NCBI RefSeq assembly: GCF_020091405.1
Contig: NZ_CP081903.1
Coordinates: forward strand, 4,712,501-4,776,500
Length of the DNA: 64,000 nt
Reading direction: 5' to 3'
DNA from: Bacteroides cellulosilyticus
GTDB taxonomy: Bacteria; Bacteroidota; Bacteroidia; Bacteroidales; Bacteroidaceae
A program made the translations under genes and the position numbers. Numbering within the stretch: position 1 is the first letter of the stretch; each line of letters starts with the position of its first letter. The notes beneath the pieces were generated by a model. The model worked only from the letters and a program-made list of their open reading frames with translations. It searched no databases and was not told where the DNA came from. This document shows, piece after piece, positions 49,973 to 57,446 of this stretch.

Positions 49973-50020
49973 AATCCCCTATGTAGGCATTACTAATATA
50001 TAATGCCGGCATAGGGGATA
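49973..50020 (+). terminator. Terminator-like hairpin after susD
   Basis: AATCCCCTATG ending at 49983 pairs with CATAGGGGATA at 50010-50020. The T run is weak (ATAATTTG). It also lies beyond the 3' end of the convergent decayed gene at 50063. Confidence 0.6.
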
Positions 50021-50062
50021 ATTTGTATAATATCCGGAGTTATAACTGAAGAAGTTGGGATA

Positions 50063-50805
50063 TTAGAATGATAGTCTCATTGTACAACGTATTCCCTTTG
50101 TCTGAATGTCCGGATGATTGCGATAGTTTAATCGCCAGACATAATCAACGCGAAGGAACTTAAAGATATTCTCAACGCCCACACTTGCTTCCATATAAGG
50201 AGCCTTTCCTAATGTATATGAACCCTTTGGAAAAAGATATAGCCCGTCCCCTCCATTCTTAGGATTATTCTTCTCCGTCAGATATCCCCATAAACCACGG
50301 AAACAGAATACCTCCCTTGCTTTCAATTTCTTGATGAGAGGCAGACGATTCAGAAGATTTCCATTCATATAGTATGTCAAATCCCAGGAAACATATTCGT
50401 CACTGATAAACTCCATGGCGTTCATATTCGTATAAGCTTCCGGCTGAATGGTATAAGAAAGGTTTGCATTCGGCAGAATTAACAGCGGATACGGAACTTT
50501 GCTCCATACCTTTCCGGCTTTGGTGATAATGTTGATATATCCAAAAGCTGAAAACCAGAAACGTTTCTGTATGCCGATATCCGTACGATGATAATCGTAG
50601 GATGAGCCAAGCAGGTTTTTCTTTGCCATGACATGACTGAAATTAAAGATTAAAGCATCAAATGTAATTGGAACACGACTATTGCGAGTCTGATAGAATT
50701 TTTCATTTTTGCCATAACGGAGTTTCAGTTCCAGTTCCGTCATATTATAGTGCTTGATATCGCTGATGGTTCCGTCTGCATTGATACGGTCGAAAACAGA
50801 TCTGC
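50063..50805 (-). pseudogene. 3' remnant of a DUF5686-type outer-membrane protein gene
   Basis: About 245 in-frame C-terminal residues of a large barrel protein of the DUF5686 type (SVFDRINADGTISDIKHYNM, GIQKRFWFSAFGYINIITKA, YTIQPEAYTNMNAMEFISDE, APYMEASVGVENIFKFLRVD, ending TMRLSF). Full-length members are roughly 800 aa with a carboxypeptidase-like N-domain, so the first two thirds are gone. At about 50805 the homology stops abruptly and the 5' end of a ketoacyl-synthase gene begins on the same strand in another frame. The remnant is therefore out of frame with any start and should be dead. Confidence 0.7.
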
Positions 50806-50955
50806 ACATAATGCGGAACGGAATCCGGCATCTTTGCGCTCCTGGCTGAAGATAATGCCGCTTTTTCCGGTATATAGCGAATCGCGTACATCTTCGAGTG
50901 TTTTTCCGAGGCATGACCATATCCCCATACCTGTGATTACTACTTTTCTTTCCAT
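50806..50955 (-). pseudogene. 5' remnant of a beta-ketoacyl-ACP synthase gene
   Basis: The first ~49 codons of a KAS II/FabF-type enzyme: MERKVVITGMGIWSCLGKTL, then EDVRDSLYTGKSGI and ERKDAGFRSAL. The homology ends at about 50808, where the DUF5686 3' remnant starts. The catalytic Cys-His-His region is absent. A deletion between two same-strand genes, removing the ketoacyl-synthase 3' end and the DUF5686 5' end, explains the junction. The start lies 17 bases after the stop of the frameshifted acetyltransferase-like gene. Confidence 0.7.
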
Positions 50956-50972
50956 ATCTCTTTTTATCGTTA

Positions 50973-51914
50973 TTATAATTTCTTTTTATAGCATCGTCTC
51001 CTTTTTGTCAGGGTGGGATGCAGAGGTTTCCATTGGGTCAGTTCTTTTACATTGTCTTCCAGTTGCGGACCTGTCTCAGCCCATTTAAAGTGACGCTCAT
51101 TATAAACCGGTATAAGGTCATCGAAGAATAATGCATTTACCCCCAGTCCCTGATAATCGGGGCGCACCGCTATCAGGAGCAGTTCGGCTTTTTCCTCTTT
51201 TTCCATTTCAGGGCACGAACCAGATGATACCACCCTAAGGGGAAGAGTTTGCCTTTGGCTTTTTGCAGGGCATGAGACAGACTTCCCATGGTTATTGCCA
51301 CTCCTATAACTTCTTCATTCTCATTTTGTATGACGGGCAGCATTTGCTTGTCTATCAGCGGGAAGTATCGTTTGACATACATATCCACTTGTTTGTCTGA
51401 TAATTCTGTATAGCCGAAGAGGGGGAGCATAGGCAGTGTTTGGGATAGTAGGGGTAGTTATATATTGTAATCATTGATCCCAGCTTATCGAAATCTTCAA
51501 TAAGCATCCCTTCCTTGTCGAAATCGAAAATGCCCATTGGACCTTGTATATAATTCATACCGTGTTCCTTACCCCATTGCTCTACGGCTTTCAGCAGTGC
51601 GGCTGATACTTCCAGGTCATCAATAAAGTCTATGAATCCGAATCGGACGTTCTTCGTTTGCCATTTTTGGTTGGCTCGATAGTTGATGATACCCGCTATG
51701 CACCCAACCGGTTTTCCTGCTTCGTTATATGCAATAAAAGGTTGTAGGACGGAGTATTCCAGTCCTGCATTCTTACGCGGGTTAAATGTATTACGAATAT
51801 CCATTTCCAAGTCAGGAACGTAGTATGGACAGTCTGCATACAACCAGTTTGTGAACTTCACAAAATCGTCCATTTCACGCTTCGTTTCTACTTTTTTATA
51901 CTGATATTTTCCAT
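50973..51914 (-). pseudogene. Multiply frameshifted GNAT-like acyltransferase gene
   Basis: Three overlapping frames give consecutive parts of one protein of about 380 aa. Part 1, to ~51450: MDDFVKFTNWLYADCPYYVP, FIAYNEAGKPVGCIAGIINY, NYIQGPMGIFDFDKEGMLIE. Part 2, ~51430-51210: LFGYTELSDKQVDMYVKRYF, MGSLSHALQKAKGKLFPLGW. Part 3, ~51205-50973: EKAELLLIAVRPDYQGLGVN and ALFFDDLIPVYNERHFKWAE. The join of parts 1 and 2 skips the segment expected between YPYYP and AYAPLFGY (about 60 codons) and has an extra C in a C run near 51433. A likely original ATG at 51914 (MEN...) is separated from part 1 by a one-base loss. At least three lesions make it non-functional. Confidence 0.75.
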
Positions 51915-52162
51915 AATAAGGGTAAAAATATAAAAGGATTTTTTTATCACAAAGAGGATGAAATAAGTTGCGCCTTATTAACCAATGTTTGAGGATTTCA
52001 GAATATCGTTGACCACTATGATGTGTTTATATGGGAAACTATGACAATATTATTGATGCACATATTGTCCTCTTTTTAGTTTGATTCTAAGCCATTCATT
52101 TGTTTTACATCAGGGATCATTTCGTGCAGGACTAATGAATAGTATGTTTATCCTTAGGAACA

Positions 52163-52258
52163 ATTGGGTACCAACCTTGGTCAACAGGCTTGTTAACCAA
52201 GGTTGACGGATTCGTTAGCCAAGGTTGATAGGCCTGTTAACCAAGGTCAACACCCAAT
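52163..52258. repeat. GTTAACCAAGGTTGAC palindrome array at an exact 22-bp period
   Basis: Sixteen-base imperfect palindromes of the type GTYAACCWWGGTTRAC begin at 52170, 52192, 52214 and 52236, 22 bases apart. The whole block is closed by ATTGGGT/ACCCAAT at its ends, and ACCTTGGTCAACAGGC pairs with GCCTGTTAACCAAGGT with one mismatch. It lies in the 655-base gene-free gap 51915-52569, upstream of the export operon. The rest of that gap holds the dyad and promoter listed next and otherwise nothing I recognise. Confidence 0.85.
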
Positions 52259-52397
52259 AAGACTTACTGTGGAGATGAAAAACAAGCAGGGCAAAAGTAA
52301 ACGACTGCCTGTCTGTTGCTAAATAACTGCTGATGCTTTTACTGCGAATGGCATGGGATGAACTTCCTGAAGTATGATATACTTATCCGAAAATGTA

Positions 52398-52423
52398 CAG
52401 AGTGTTCGATATCGGACACTCTG
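52398..52423. promoter_or_regulatory. Dyad operator (enhancer-like site) upstream of the export operon
   Basis: CAGAGTGTTCGAT/ATCGGACACTCTG is a 26-bp loop-free dyad with a single mismatch. Its 18-bp core GTGTTCGATATCGGACAC (52402-52419) recurs with two changes at 56591-56608. The centre is 53.5 bases upstream of a sigma-54-like promoter. CTTTTTT follows it, but no plus-strand gene ends nearby, so an operator is favoured over a terminator. Confidence 0.6.
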
Positions 52424-52463
52424 CTTTTTTCTCTATTGTCTTGTTTTCAGTTACTTACATCTT

Positions 52464-52478
52464 TGGCACGCATTTAGT
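52464..52478 (+). promoter_or_regulatory. Sigma-54-like promoter of the export operon
   Basis: TGGCAC-N5-TAGT fits the -24 element perfectly and the -12 element (TTGC) in half its positions. It lies 92 bases before the adaptor ATG at 52570. Confidence 0.5.
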
Positions 52479-52569
52479 ATATATAAATAATGTGAATAAT
52501 ATGCCTGTTCGTTTTTAAAAGCGGAACAGGTTGAAAACTGATAAAATAATAAATAACTCAATATTCAAC

Positions 52570-53817
52570 ATGGACAGAGAAATTCCGAAAGAAGTGCGTA
52601 ACAAAGAGCGCAACAAGAAAATGATCCGCTACGGCGGCATCGGCGTAGCAAGTATCATCGTTATCAGCGTACTCATTTCATTGATGCGTACGGGAGTGAA
52701 AACAAAAGATCTGGTACTCTCCACAGTAGATAAGGGCACGATTGAAGTCAGTGTAAGCGCATCCGGAAAGGTGGTGCCGGCTTTCGAAGAGATTATCAAT
52801 TCTCCTATCAACACCCGTATCGTCGAGATATATAAGAAAGGTGGAGATAGTGTGGATGTAGGTACGCCGATTCTGAAACTCGACTTGCAGAGCGTGGAGA
52901 CAGACTATAAGAAGCTATTGGATGAAGAGCAGATGCGCAGTTACAAATTGGATCAGTTGCGCGTGAACAACCAGACTAAGCTGAACGACCTGTCGATGAA
53001 GATTAAAGTTTCCGCCATGCAGCTGAACCGTAAGAAAGTGGAGTTGCGTAACGAGCAATATCTTGATAGCTTGGGCTCGGGAACTACGGATAAAGTGCGC
53101 CAGGCAGAACTTAGCTATAACGTAGCCCAGTTGGAGTACGAACAACTGAAACAGCAGTATGACAACGAGAAAGAAGTGCTCGCCGCCGAATATAAAGTGC
53201 AGGAACTGGATTTCAGTATCTTCCGCAAAGGGCTTGCCGAGATGAAGCGTACGCTGGATGATGCACAGGTTCGCTCCCCGCGCAAAGCCATCCTTACCTA
53301 TATTAATAACCAGATCGGTGCACAGGTGTCCCAAGGAAACCAGCTTGCTGTAATCTCCGACCTTAGCCATTTCAAGGTGGAAGGTGAAATAGCAGATACG
53401 TACGGTGACCGTGTGGCTGCCGGTGGCAAAGCGATTGTAAAGATCGGTAGTGAGAAACTGGAAGGTACGGTCAGCAGTGTGACGCCGTTGTCGAAGAACG
53501 GAGTGATTTCTTTCACCGTACAATTGAATGAGGATAATAACCGTCGTTTGCGTTCGGGCTTGAAAACGGATGTCTATGTGATGAATGCAGTGAAAGAAGA
53601 CGTGATGCGCATAGCCAATGCTTCTTATTATGTAGGACGTGGTGAGTATGACCTCTTTGTGCGTACTTCGGATAAGGAAATCGTGAAGCGCAAAGTGCAA
53701 CTGGGTGACAGCAACTTTGAGTTTGTGGAAGTTATCAGTGGTTTGCAGTCGGGTGATCAGGTGGTAGTGAGTGACATGAGCCAGTATAAAAATAAGAATA
53801 GGCTGAAGCTGAATTAG
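52570..53817 (+). CDS. HlyD/MacA-type periplasmic adaptor of an ABC exporter
   Basis: Membrane-fusion protein of 415 aa from the ATG at 52570 (MDREIPKEVRNKERNKKMIR); an in-frame TTG at 52531 is not needed. One N-terminal membrane helix (GGIGVASIIVISVLISLM), a lipoyl/beta part (VSASGKVVPAFEEIINSPIN, IYKKGGDSVDVGTPILKLDL), a coiled-coil hairpin (residues ~110-235) and the second half (AQVRSPRKAILTYINNQIGA, GQLA-type VSQGNQLAVISDLSHFKVEG) follow. It ends in the membrane-proximal domain (GEYDLFVRTSDKEIVKRKVQ, GDQVVVSDMSQYKNKNRLKL). It would couple the permeases downstream to an outer-membrane channel that is not in the window. Confidence 0.92.
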   Translation: MDREIPKEVRNKERNKKMIRYGGIGVASIIVISVLISLMRTGVKTKDLVLSTVDKGTIEVSVSASGKVVPAFEEIINSPINTRIVEIYKKGGDSVDVGTPILKLDLQSVETDYKKLLDEEQMRSYKLDQLRVNNQTKLNDLSMKIKVSAMQLNRKKVELRNEQYLDSLGSGTTDKVRQAELSYNVAQLEYEQLKQQYDNEKEVLAAEYKVQELDFSIFRKGLAEMKRTLDDAQVRSPRKAILTYINNQIGAQVSQGNQLAVISDLSHFKVEGEIADTYGDRVAAGGKAIVKIGSEKLEGTVSSVTPLSKNGVISFTVQLNEDNNRRLRSGLKTDVYVMNAVKEDVMRIANASYYVGRGEYDLFVRTSDKEIVKRKVQLGDSNFEFVEVISGLQSGDQVVVSDMSQYKNKNRLKLN

Positions 53818-53888
53818 TTACAAGCTACAAGCTACGGGCTACAAGTACCTTTCGGGGTGAGGGTTTCAGCAACTTGCAGCTCGTAACT
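53816..53888. repeat. Dispersed GAGCTACAAG palindrome, copy 3 (diverged)
   Basis: AGTTACAAGCTACAAG at 53816-53831 pairs with CTTGCAGCTCGTAACT at 53873-53888 with two mismatches. The loop keeps CAAGTAC but has otherwise diverged from copies 1 and 2. The first two bases are the AG of the adaptor gene's TAG stop, so the element begins exactly at the gene end, inside the operon. Confidence 0.75.
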
Positions 53889-53915
53889 AATTCATAACTG
53901 AAAATTTAAAAAGGG

Positions 53916-55235
53916 ATGGTAAAAATCTATTTGAAGCAAGCCTGGGTTTTGTTGAAACAAAACCCGCTTTTTAGTACCCTTTACATAGTCGGTACAGGAC
54001 TGGCTATTGCTATGACTATGATTGTGGCTGTGGTCTATTATGTAAAGATTGCTCCGGTGTATCCGGAGGTGAATCGTATGAATACGCTGTATCTTTCTAG
54101 TTCACGTTTTCAGACAGGGACGGAAGAGAATAAGCATACGTATCAGTGGGCGTTATCTTACAAGGCATTGCAAGACTGGTTCTATCCGTTGGAAAATGCT
54201 GTCGTAGTGTCCGGAACTTTGGGTAGTGATATGTCGGAAAACAGCTATATCCAGCCTGCCGACCGTAGCGGGGATTTTCAGGCGGATGTGAAGTTGACTG
54301 ACCCGAATTTCTTCCGTATCTATTCTTTTCAGTTCCTGGAAGGGAAAGCCTTTACGCAGTCTGACCTCGAAAGTGGTATTTATACGGCAGTCATAACCGA
54401 AGATTTGGCCCGCCGTTTATTTGGTACTTCCGAGGGAGTGGTGGGACAAACATTCAGTCTGAATTATATCAGTTACCGTGTCTGTGGCGTGGTGCGTAGC
54501 GCTAGTTATCTGACTCATAAATCTTATGCCCAAATCTATGTGCCTTATAGTGTTTCACCGGGCTATCGTGAACCTAAATACGGTCTTCCTTATCTGGGCG
54601 CTTTTGTTATTACTTTTCTTGTAAAGGATGATGCGCAGGCGGATGCATTGCATGCCGAGATTCAGGAAATTGTCCGCAAAGAAAACCTGATGCATCCTGA
54701 TGACTGGACTGTGGACTTTTGGGAACAGCCTACCTCGCATTTGGTTAAGGTTTTCCAGTCTTATGCCAGTGAAAAGTTTGATGTCTGGGCCACAGTACGC
54801 TATTTCCTGTTGATTCTGCTTGTGTTGTTGCTGGTGCCTGCTCTCAACCTGAGCGGTATGATAGCAAGCCGCATGGAGAACCGTTTGTCGGAAATGGGAG
54901 TACGTAAATCGTTTGGTGCAGGACGCAACGGATTGCTCTCTCAAGTGATGTGGGAAAATCTGCTGTTGACATTGTTTGGGGGGCTGCTTGGGCTATTGCT
55001 GGCCTGGCTGGCACTTTACGTTTTTCGTGAATGGGTATTTACCGTGTTCGACAGTTGGCCGGCTGCTGTACCCGAAGGAGTAGACATCCGTGTCTCCGGT
55101 GAAATGTTATTTGCTCCGGCGGTATTTGCTTCGGCTCTGGTATTATGCATTGCATTGAACTTACTGTCGGCATTGATACCGGCATGGTCTTCACTGCGGA
55201 AACCGATTATATATTCATTGAATGAAAAAAGATAA
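53916..55235 (+). CDS. FtsX/MacB-like ABC permease, type A, pair 1
   Basis: Protein of 439 aa with the MacB core fold: one N-terminal membrane helix (~20-45, STLYIVGTGLAIAMTMIVAV), a large periplasmic domain (~46-285) and three C-terminal helices (~290-312, 343-368, 395-420). Type-A markers shared with the genes at 57447, 60674 and 63263 are an N-terminal Y/FxQAxxxLxQNPL, FSFQFLEGKAFTQSD, RRLFGTSEGVVGQTF and the cytosolic coupling stretch ENRLSEMGVRKSFGA before helix 3. It has no fused ATPase and must use the one at 56729. It lies 5 bases before its type-B partner. Confidence 0.9.
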   Translation: MVKIYLKQAWVLLKQNPLFSTLYIVGTGLAIAMTMIVAVVYYVKIAPVYPEVNRMNTLYLSSSRFQTGTEENKHTYQWALSYKALQDWFYPLENAVVVSGTLGSDMSENSYIQPADRSGDFQADVKLTDPNFFRIYSFQFLEGKAFTQSDLESGIYTAVITEDLARRLFGTSEGVVGQTFSLNYISYRVCGVVRSASYLTHKSYAQIYVPYSVSPGYREPKYGLPYLGAFVITFLVKDDAQADALHAEIQEIVRKENLMHPDDWTVDFWEQPTSHLVKVFQSYASEKFDVWATVRYFLLILLVLLLVPALNLSGMIASRMENRLSEMGVRKSFGAGRNGLLSQVMWENLLLTLFGGLLGLLLAWLALYVFREWVFTVFDSWPAAVPEGVDIRVSGEMLFAPAVFASALVLCIALNLLSALIPAWSSLRKPIIYSLNEKR

Positions 55236-55240
55236 AGATT

Positions 55241-56536
55241 ATGCTGAAACTTATATTGAAGAATCTTTGGGCGCGTCGTCGTCGCAATGGTTGGTTGTTG
55301 GCGGAATTAATTTTGGTGAGTATCGTTTCCTGGATAATCCTCGATCCGGTTGTAGTGGTGACGCACGACCGTAATATTCCTTTAGGATATGATGCGGACC
55401 GTCTCTGCTTTGTTTCGCTTAGTACCTTGCAGCCGCAAGCACCCGGTTATGATGAACAGGCGGAAGATTCAGCTGTCGTTATAAACTCTTATCTGAACCT
55501 TGTGCGTCTTGTTGAGAATTATACAGGGGTAGAATCTGCTACACCTGTATTAGGTTTCTGTTATCCCAATTCACAGGGTAATAGCAATAGCCAGCTTCGT
55601 GCTGAGGGTGATACTCTTGATTTGTCGGTAATGGCCATGCATTTTCTGCCTCACACCCGTTTTTTCGAAACTTATGGCTTTCGTCCCGGACGCGGTATGA
55701 CACCGGAACAATTATCCGATTACAACTATACACAAAATGATATTGTGCTGACGGAAAATGCCGTTGAACGGCTATTTCATACCAAAGATGTGCATGGTAA
55801 GCGTTGTTGGTACCGGCAGGGAAGTGATACAACTTATTTAGCTGTCACCGGAGCAGTGGGAACTTTTAAAACATACAGCGAATGGCGTCCTGTTGCGGTA
55901 CAGTTTATTCCCTTGCTCTCCATTGATATGGAAGATACCGCTGAAGATGCGCGCATACTTCTACGCTTGAAAGAAGGAGTCAGTATGCAACGTTTCTTAC
56001 ATGAATTCAAACCTTGGATGGTTAAGGAATTGCGGGCAGGTAATCTTTTTGCGCGTAGTGTGCAGTCGTATGATAAACTGATAGAAGATGGTGAGGCCGG
56101 TGGCGCTACGGCTATCTATCGCCGTAATCTGGCAATGGCCGCTTTCTTTTTAATAAATCTTTGTTTGGGAGTTATCGGTACTTTCTGGTTGCAGACACGC
56201 ACGCGCCGCGAAGAAGTAGGGGTGATACTTTCCTTTGGCGGTACGCCGGGGTATATCGTACGCCTGTTGATGGGCGAAGGAGTAGTGCTGACATTCATAG
56301 CTGTACTTACGGGATGCTTGCTTTACTTGCAATATGCACTCAAAGAAGGCCTGGAGAAAGGAAGCGGCTGGATAGATAGCACGGAGACCTACTGGGTGAC
56401 GGATTTTGCGCAACATTTCCTTATAGTGTCATTCATAGTCTTCTTTATCATGCTGGCAGTGGTGTTGATTGGTATTTATATTCCTGCCCGCAAGATAAGC
56501 CGCATACCGCCGACAGAGGCGCTACGTGATGAATAG
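55241..56536 (+). CDS. FtsX/MacB-like ABC permease, type B, pair 1
   Basis: Protein of 431 aa, same four-helix topology as type A but a separate subfamily. Markers shared with the genes at 58737 and 62000 are an N-terminal LKNLWxRxRxNGWLLAELxLV, a periplasmic NSQGNSNSQLRAEGDT-type segment, FLINLCLGVIGTFWLQTRTR before the coupling helix, and a RKISRIPPTEALRDE end. The coupling sequence EEVGVILSFGGTPG replaces the type-A SELGVRKAFGA. Alternation of A and B genes suggests each pair forms a heterodimeric channel. Confidence 0.9.
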   Translation: MLKLILKNLWARRRRNGWLLAELILVSIVSWIILDPVVVVTHDRNIPLGYDADRLCFVSLSTLQPQAPGYDEQAEDSAVVINSYLNLVRLVENYTGVESATPVLGFCYPNSQGNSNSQLRAEGDTLDLSVMAMHFLPHTRFFETYGFRPGRGMTPEQLSDYNYTQNDIVLTENAVERLFHTKDVHGKRCWYRQGSDTTYLAVTGAVGTFKTYSEWRPVAVQFIPLLSIDMEDTAEDARILLRLKEGVSMQRFLHEFKPWMVKELRAGNLFARSVQSYDKLIEDGEAGGATAIYRRNLAMAAFFLINLCLGVIGTFWLQTRTRREEVGVILSFGGTPGYIVRLLMGEGVVLTFIAVLTGCLLYLQYALKEGLEKGSGWIDSTETYWVTDFAQHFLIVSFIVFFIMLAVVLIGIYIPARKISRIPPTEALRDE

Positions 56537-56590
56537 CGCTCGTCCCGTGGTAGGTATCGCGGTCCTCACTACCAACTAAAAGCGGACAAA

Positions 56591-56608
56591 GTGTTCATTA
56601 TCGGACAC
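56591..56608. promoter_or_regulatory. Second copy of the dyad operator, inside the export locus
   Basis: GTGTTCATTATCGGACAC differs from the upstream copy (52402-52419) at two central positions. Its centre (56599.5) is 53.5 bases upstream of the sigma-54-like promoter at 56653, exactly as for copy 1. Confidence 0.6.
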
Positions 56609-56652
56609 CTCTCCGTCGGCGTAAAGTGCTGAAAACGAATGCCTACCTTTTT

Positions 56653-56667
56653 TGGCATGCTGTTTGA
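56653..56667 (+). promoter_or_regulatory. Second sigma-54-like promoter, before the ATPase gene
   Basis: TGGCAT-N5-TTGA matches TGGCAC-N5-TTGC at eight of ten fixed positions. It lies 62 bases before the ATPase ATG at 56729, in a 192-base gap, and would allow the second half of the locus to be transcribed separately from the same signal. Confidence 0.5.
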
Positions 56668-56728
56668 CCATAGGAAGGCGGAACATACACTAATAAAATT
56701 AATTAATAACAATTAAATACTTACCATT

Positions 56729-57394
56729 ATGATTAAATTGACTGAGATAAACAAGATTTATCGTACGAACGAGATTGAAACCGTGGCATTGGAAAATGTA
56801 AACCTTGAAGTAGAGAAAGGTGAGTTCCTCAGTATTATGGGGCCTTCCGGTTGCGGAAAATCTACGTTGCTGAATATTGTAGGTCTTCTGGATGCTCCAA
56901 CAAGCGGGATTATTGAGATCGACGGTACTCGTACGGATGGCATGAAGGATAAGGAACTGGCTGCTTTCCGTAACAAGAAATTGGGTTTTGTATTCCAGTC
57001 TTTCCACTTGATTAACTCATTGAATGTGCTCGATAATGTAGAACTTCCTTTATTATATAGAAAGGTGTCCGCCAGAGAACGCCGCCGTTTGGCAGAAGAA
57101 GTGCTGGCGAAGGTAGGCTTGAGTCACCGTATGCGTCACATGCCGACACAACTCTCTGGTGGTCAGTGCCAGCGTGTGGCTGTTGCCCGTGCCATTATTG
57201 GTAATCCGGAGATAATCCTTGCCGATGAGCCGACCGGTAACCTGGACTCTAAGATGGGTGCTGAGGTAATGGAACTGCTGCACCAGTTGAATAAGGAAGA
57301 CGGACGCACCATCGTGATGGTAACTCACAATGAAGAACAGGCGAAACAGACAAGCCGCACGGTACGCTTCTTCGATGGCCGTCAGGTAGAATAA
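56729..57394 (+). CDS. ABC transporter ATPase (MacB/LolD type)
   Basis: Protein of 221 aa, a complete nucleotide-binding domain: Walker A MGPSGCGKSTLLN, Q loop GFVFQSFHLI, signature LSGGQCQRVAVARA, Walker B IILADEPTGNLD, H loop MVTHNEEQA. It belongs to the o228/LolD/MacB branch that powers mechanotransmission exporters with FtsX-type permeases. It is the only ATPase in the visible locus and so presumably serves all of the at least seven permeases, pairing with the type-A and type-B coupling helices. It follows the second sigma-54-like promoter. Confidence 0.96.
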   Translation: MIKLTEINKIYRTNEIETVALENVNLEVEKGEFLSIMGPSGCGKSTLLNIVGLLDAPTSGIIEIDGTRTDGMKDKELAAFRNKKLGFVFQSFHLINSLNVLDNVELPLLYRKVSARERRRLAEEVLAKVGLSHRMRHMPTQLSGGQCQRVAVARAIIGNPEIILADEPTGNLDSKMGAEVMELLHQLNKEDGRTIVMVTHNEEQAKQTSRTVRFFDGRQVE

Positions 57395-57446
57395 GGGGGC
57401 AGATGGAAGAATGAAAAAGTAAAAGAATAAAAGGAAGGATGTAATT

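Noticed and set aside
52398..52432. Hairpin plus CTTTTTT read as a rho-independent terminator
   Set aside because: No plus-strand gene ends within 2.4 kb upstream. The dyad has no loop, and its core recurs at 56591 with the same spacing to a promoter element, which fits an operator better. A dual role cannot be excluded.
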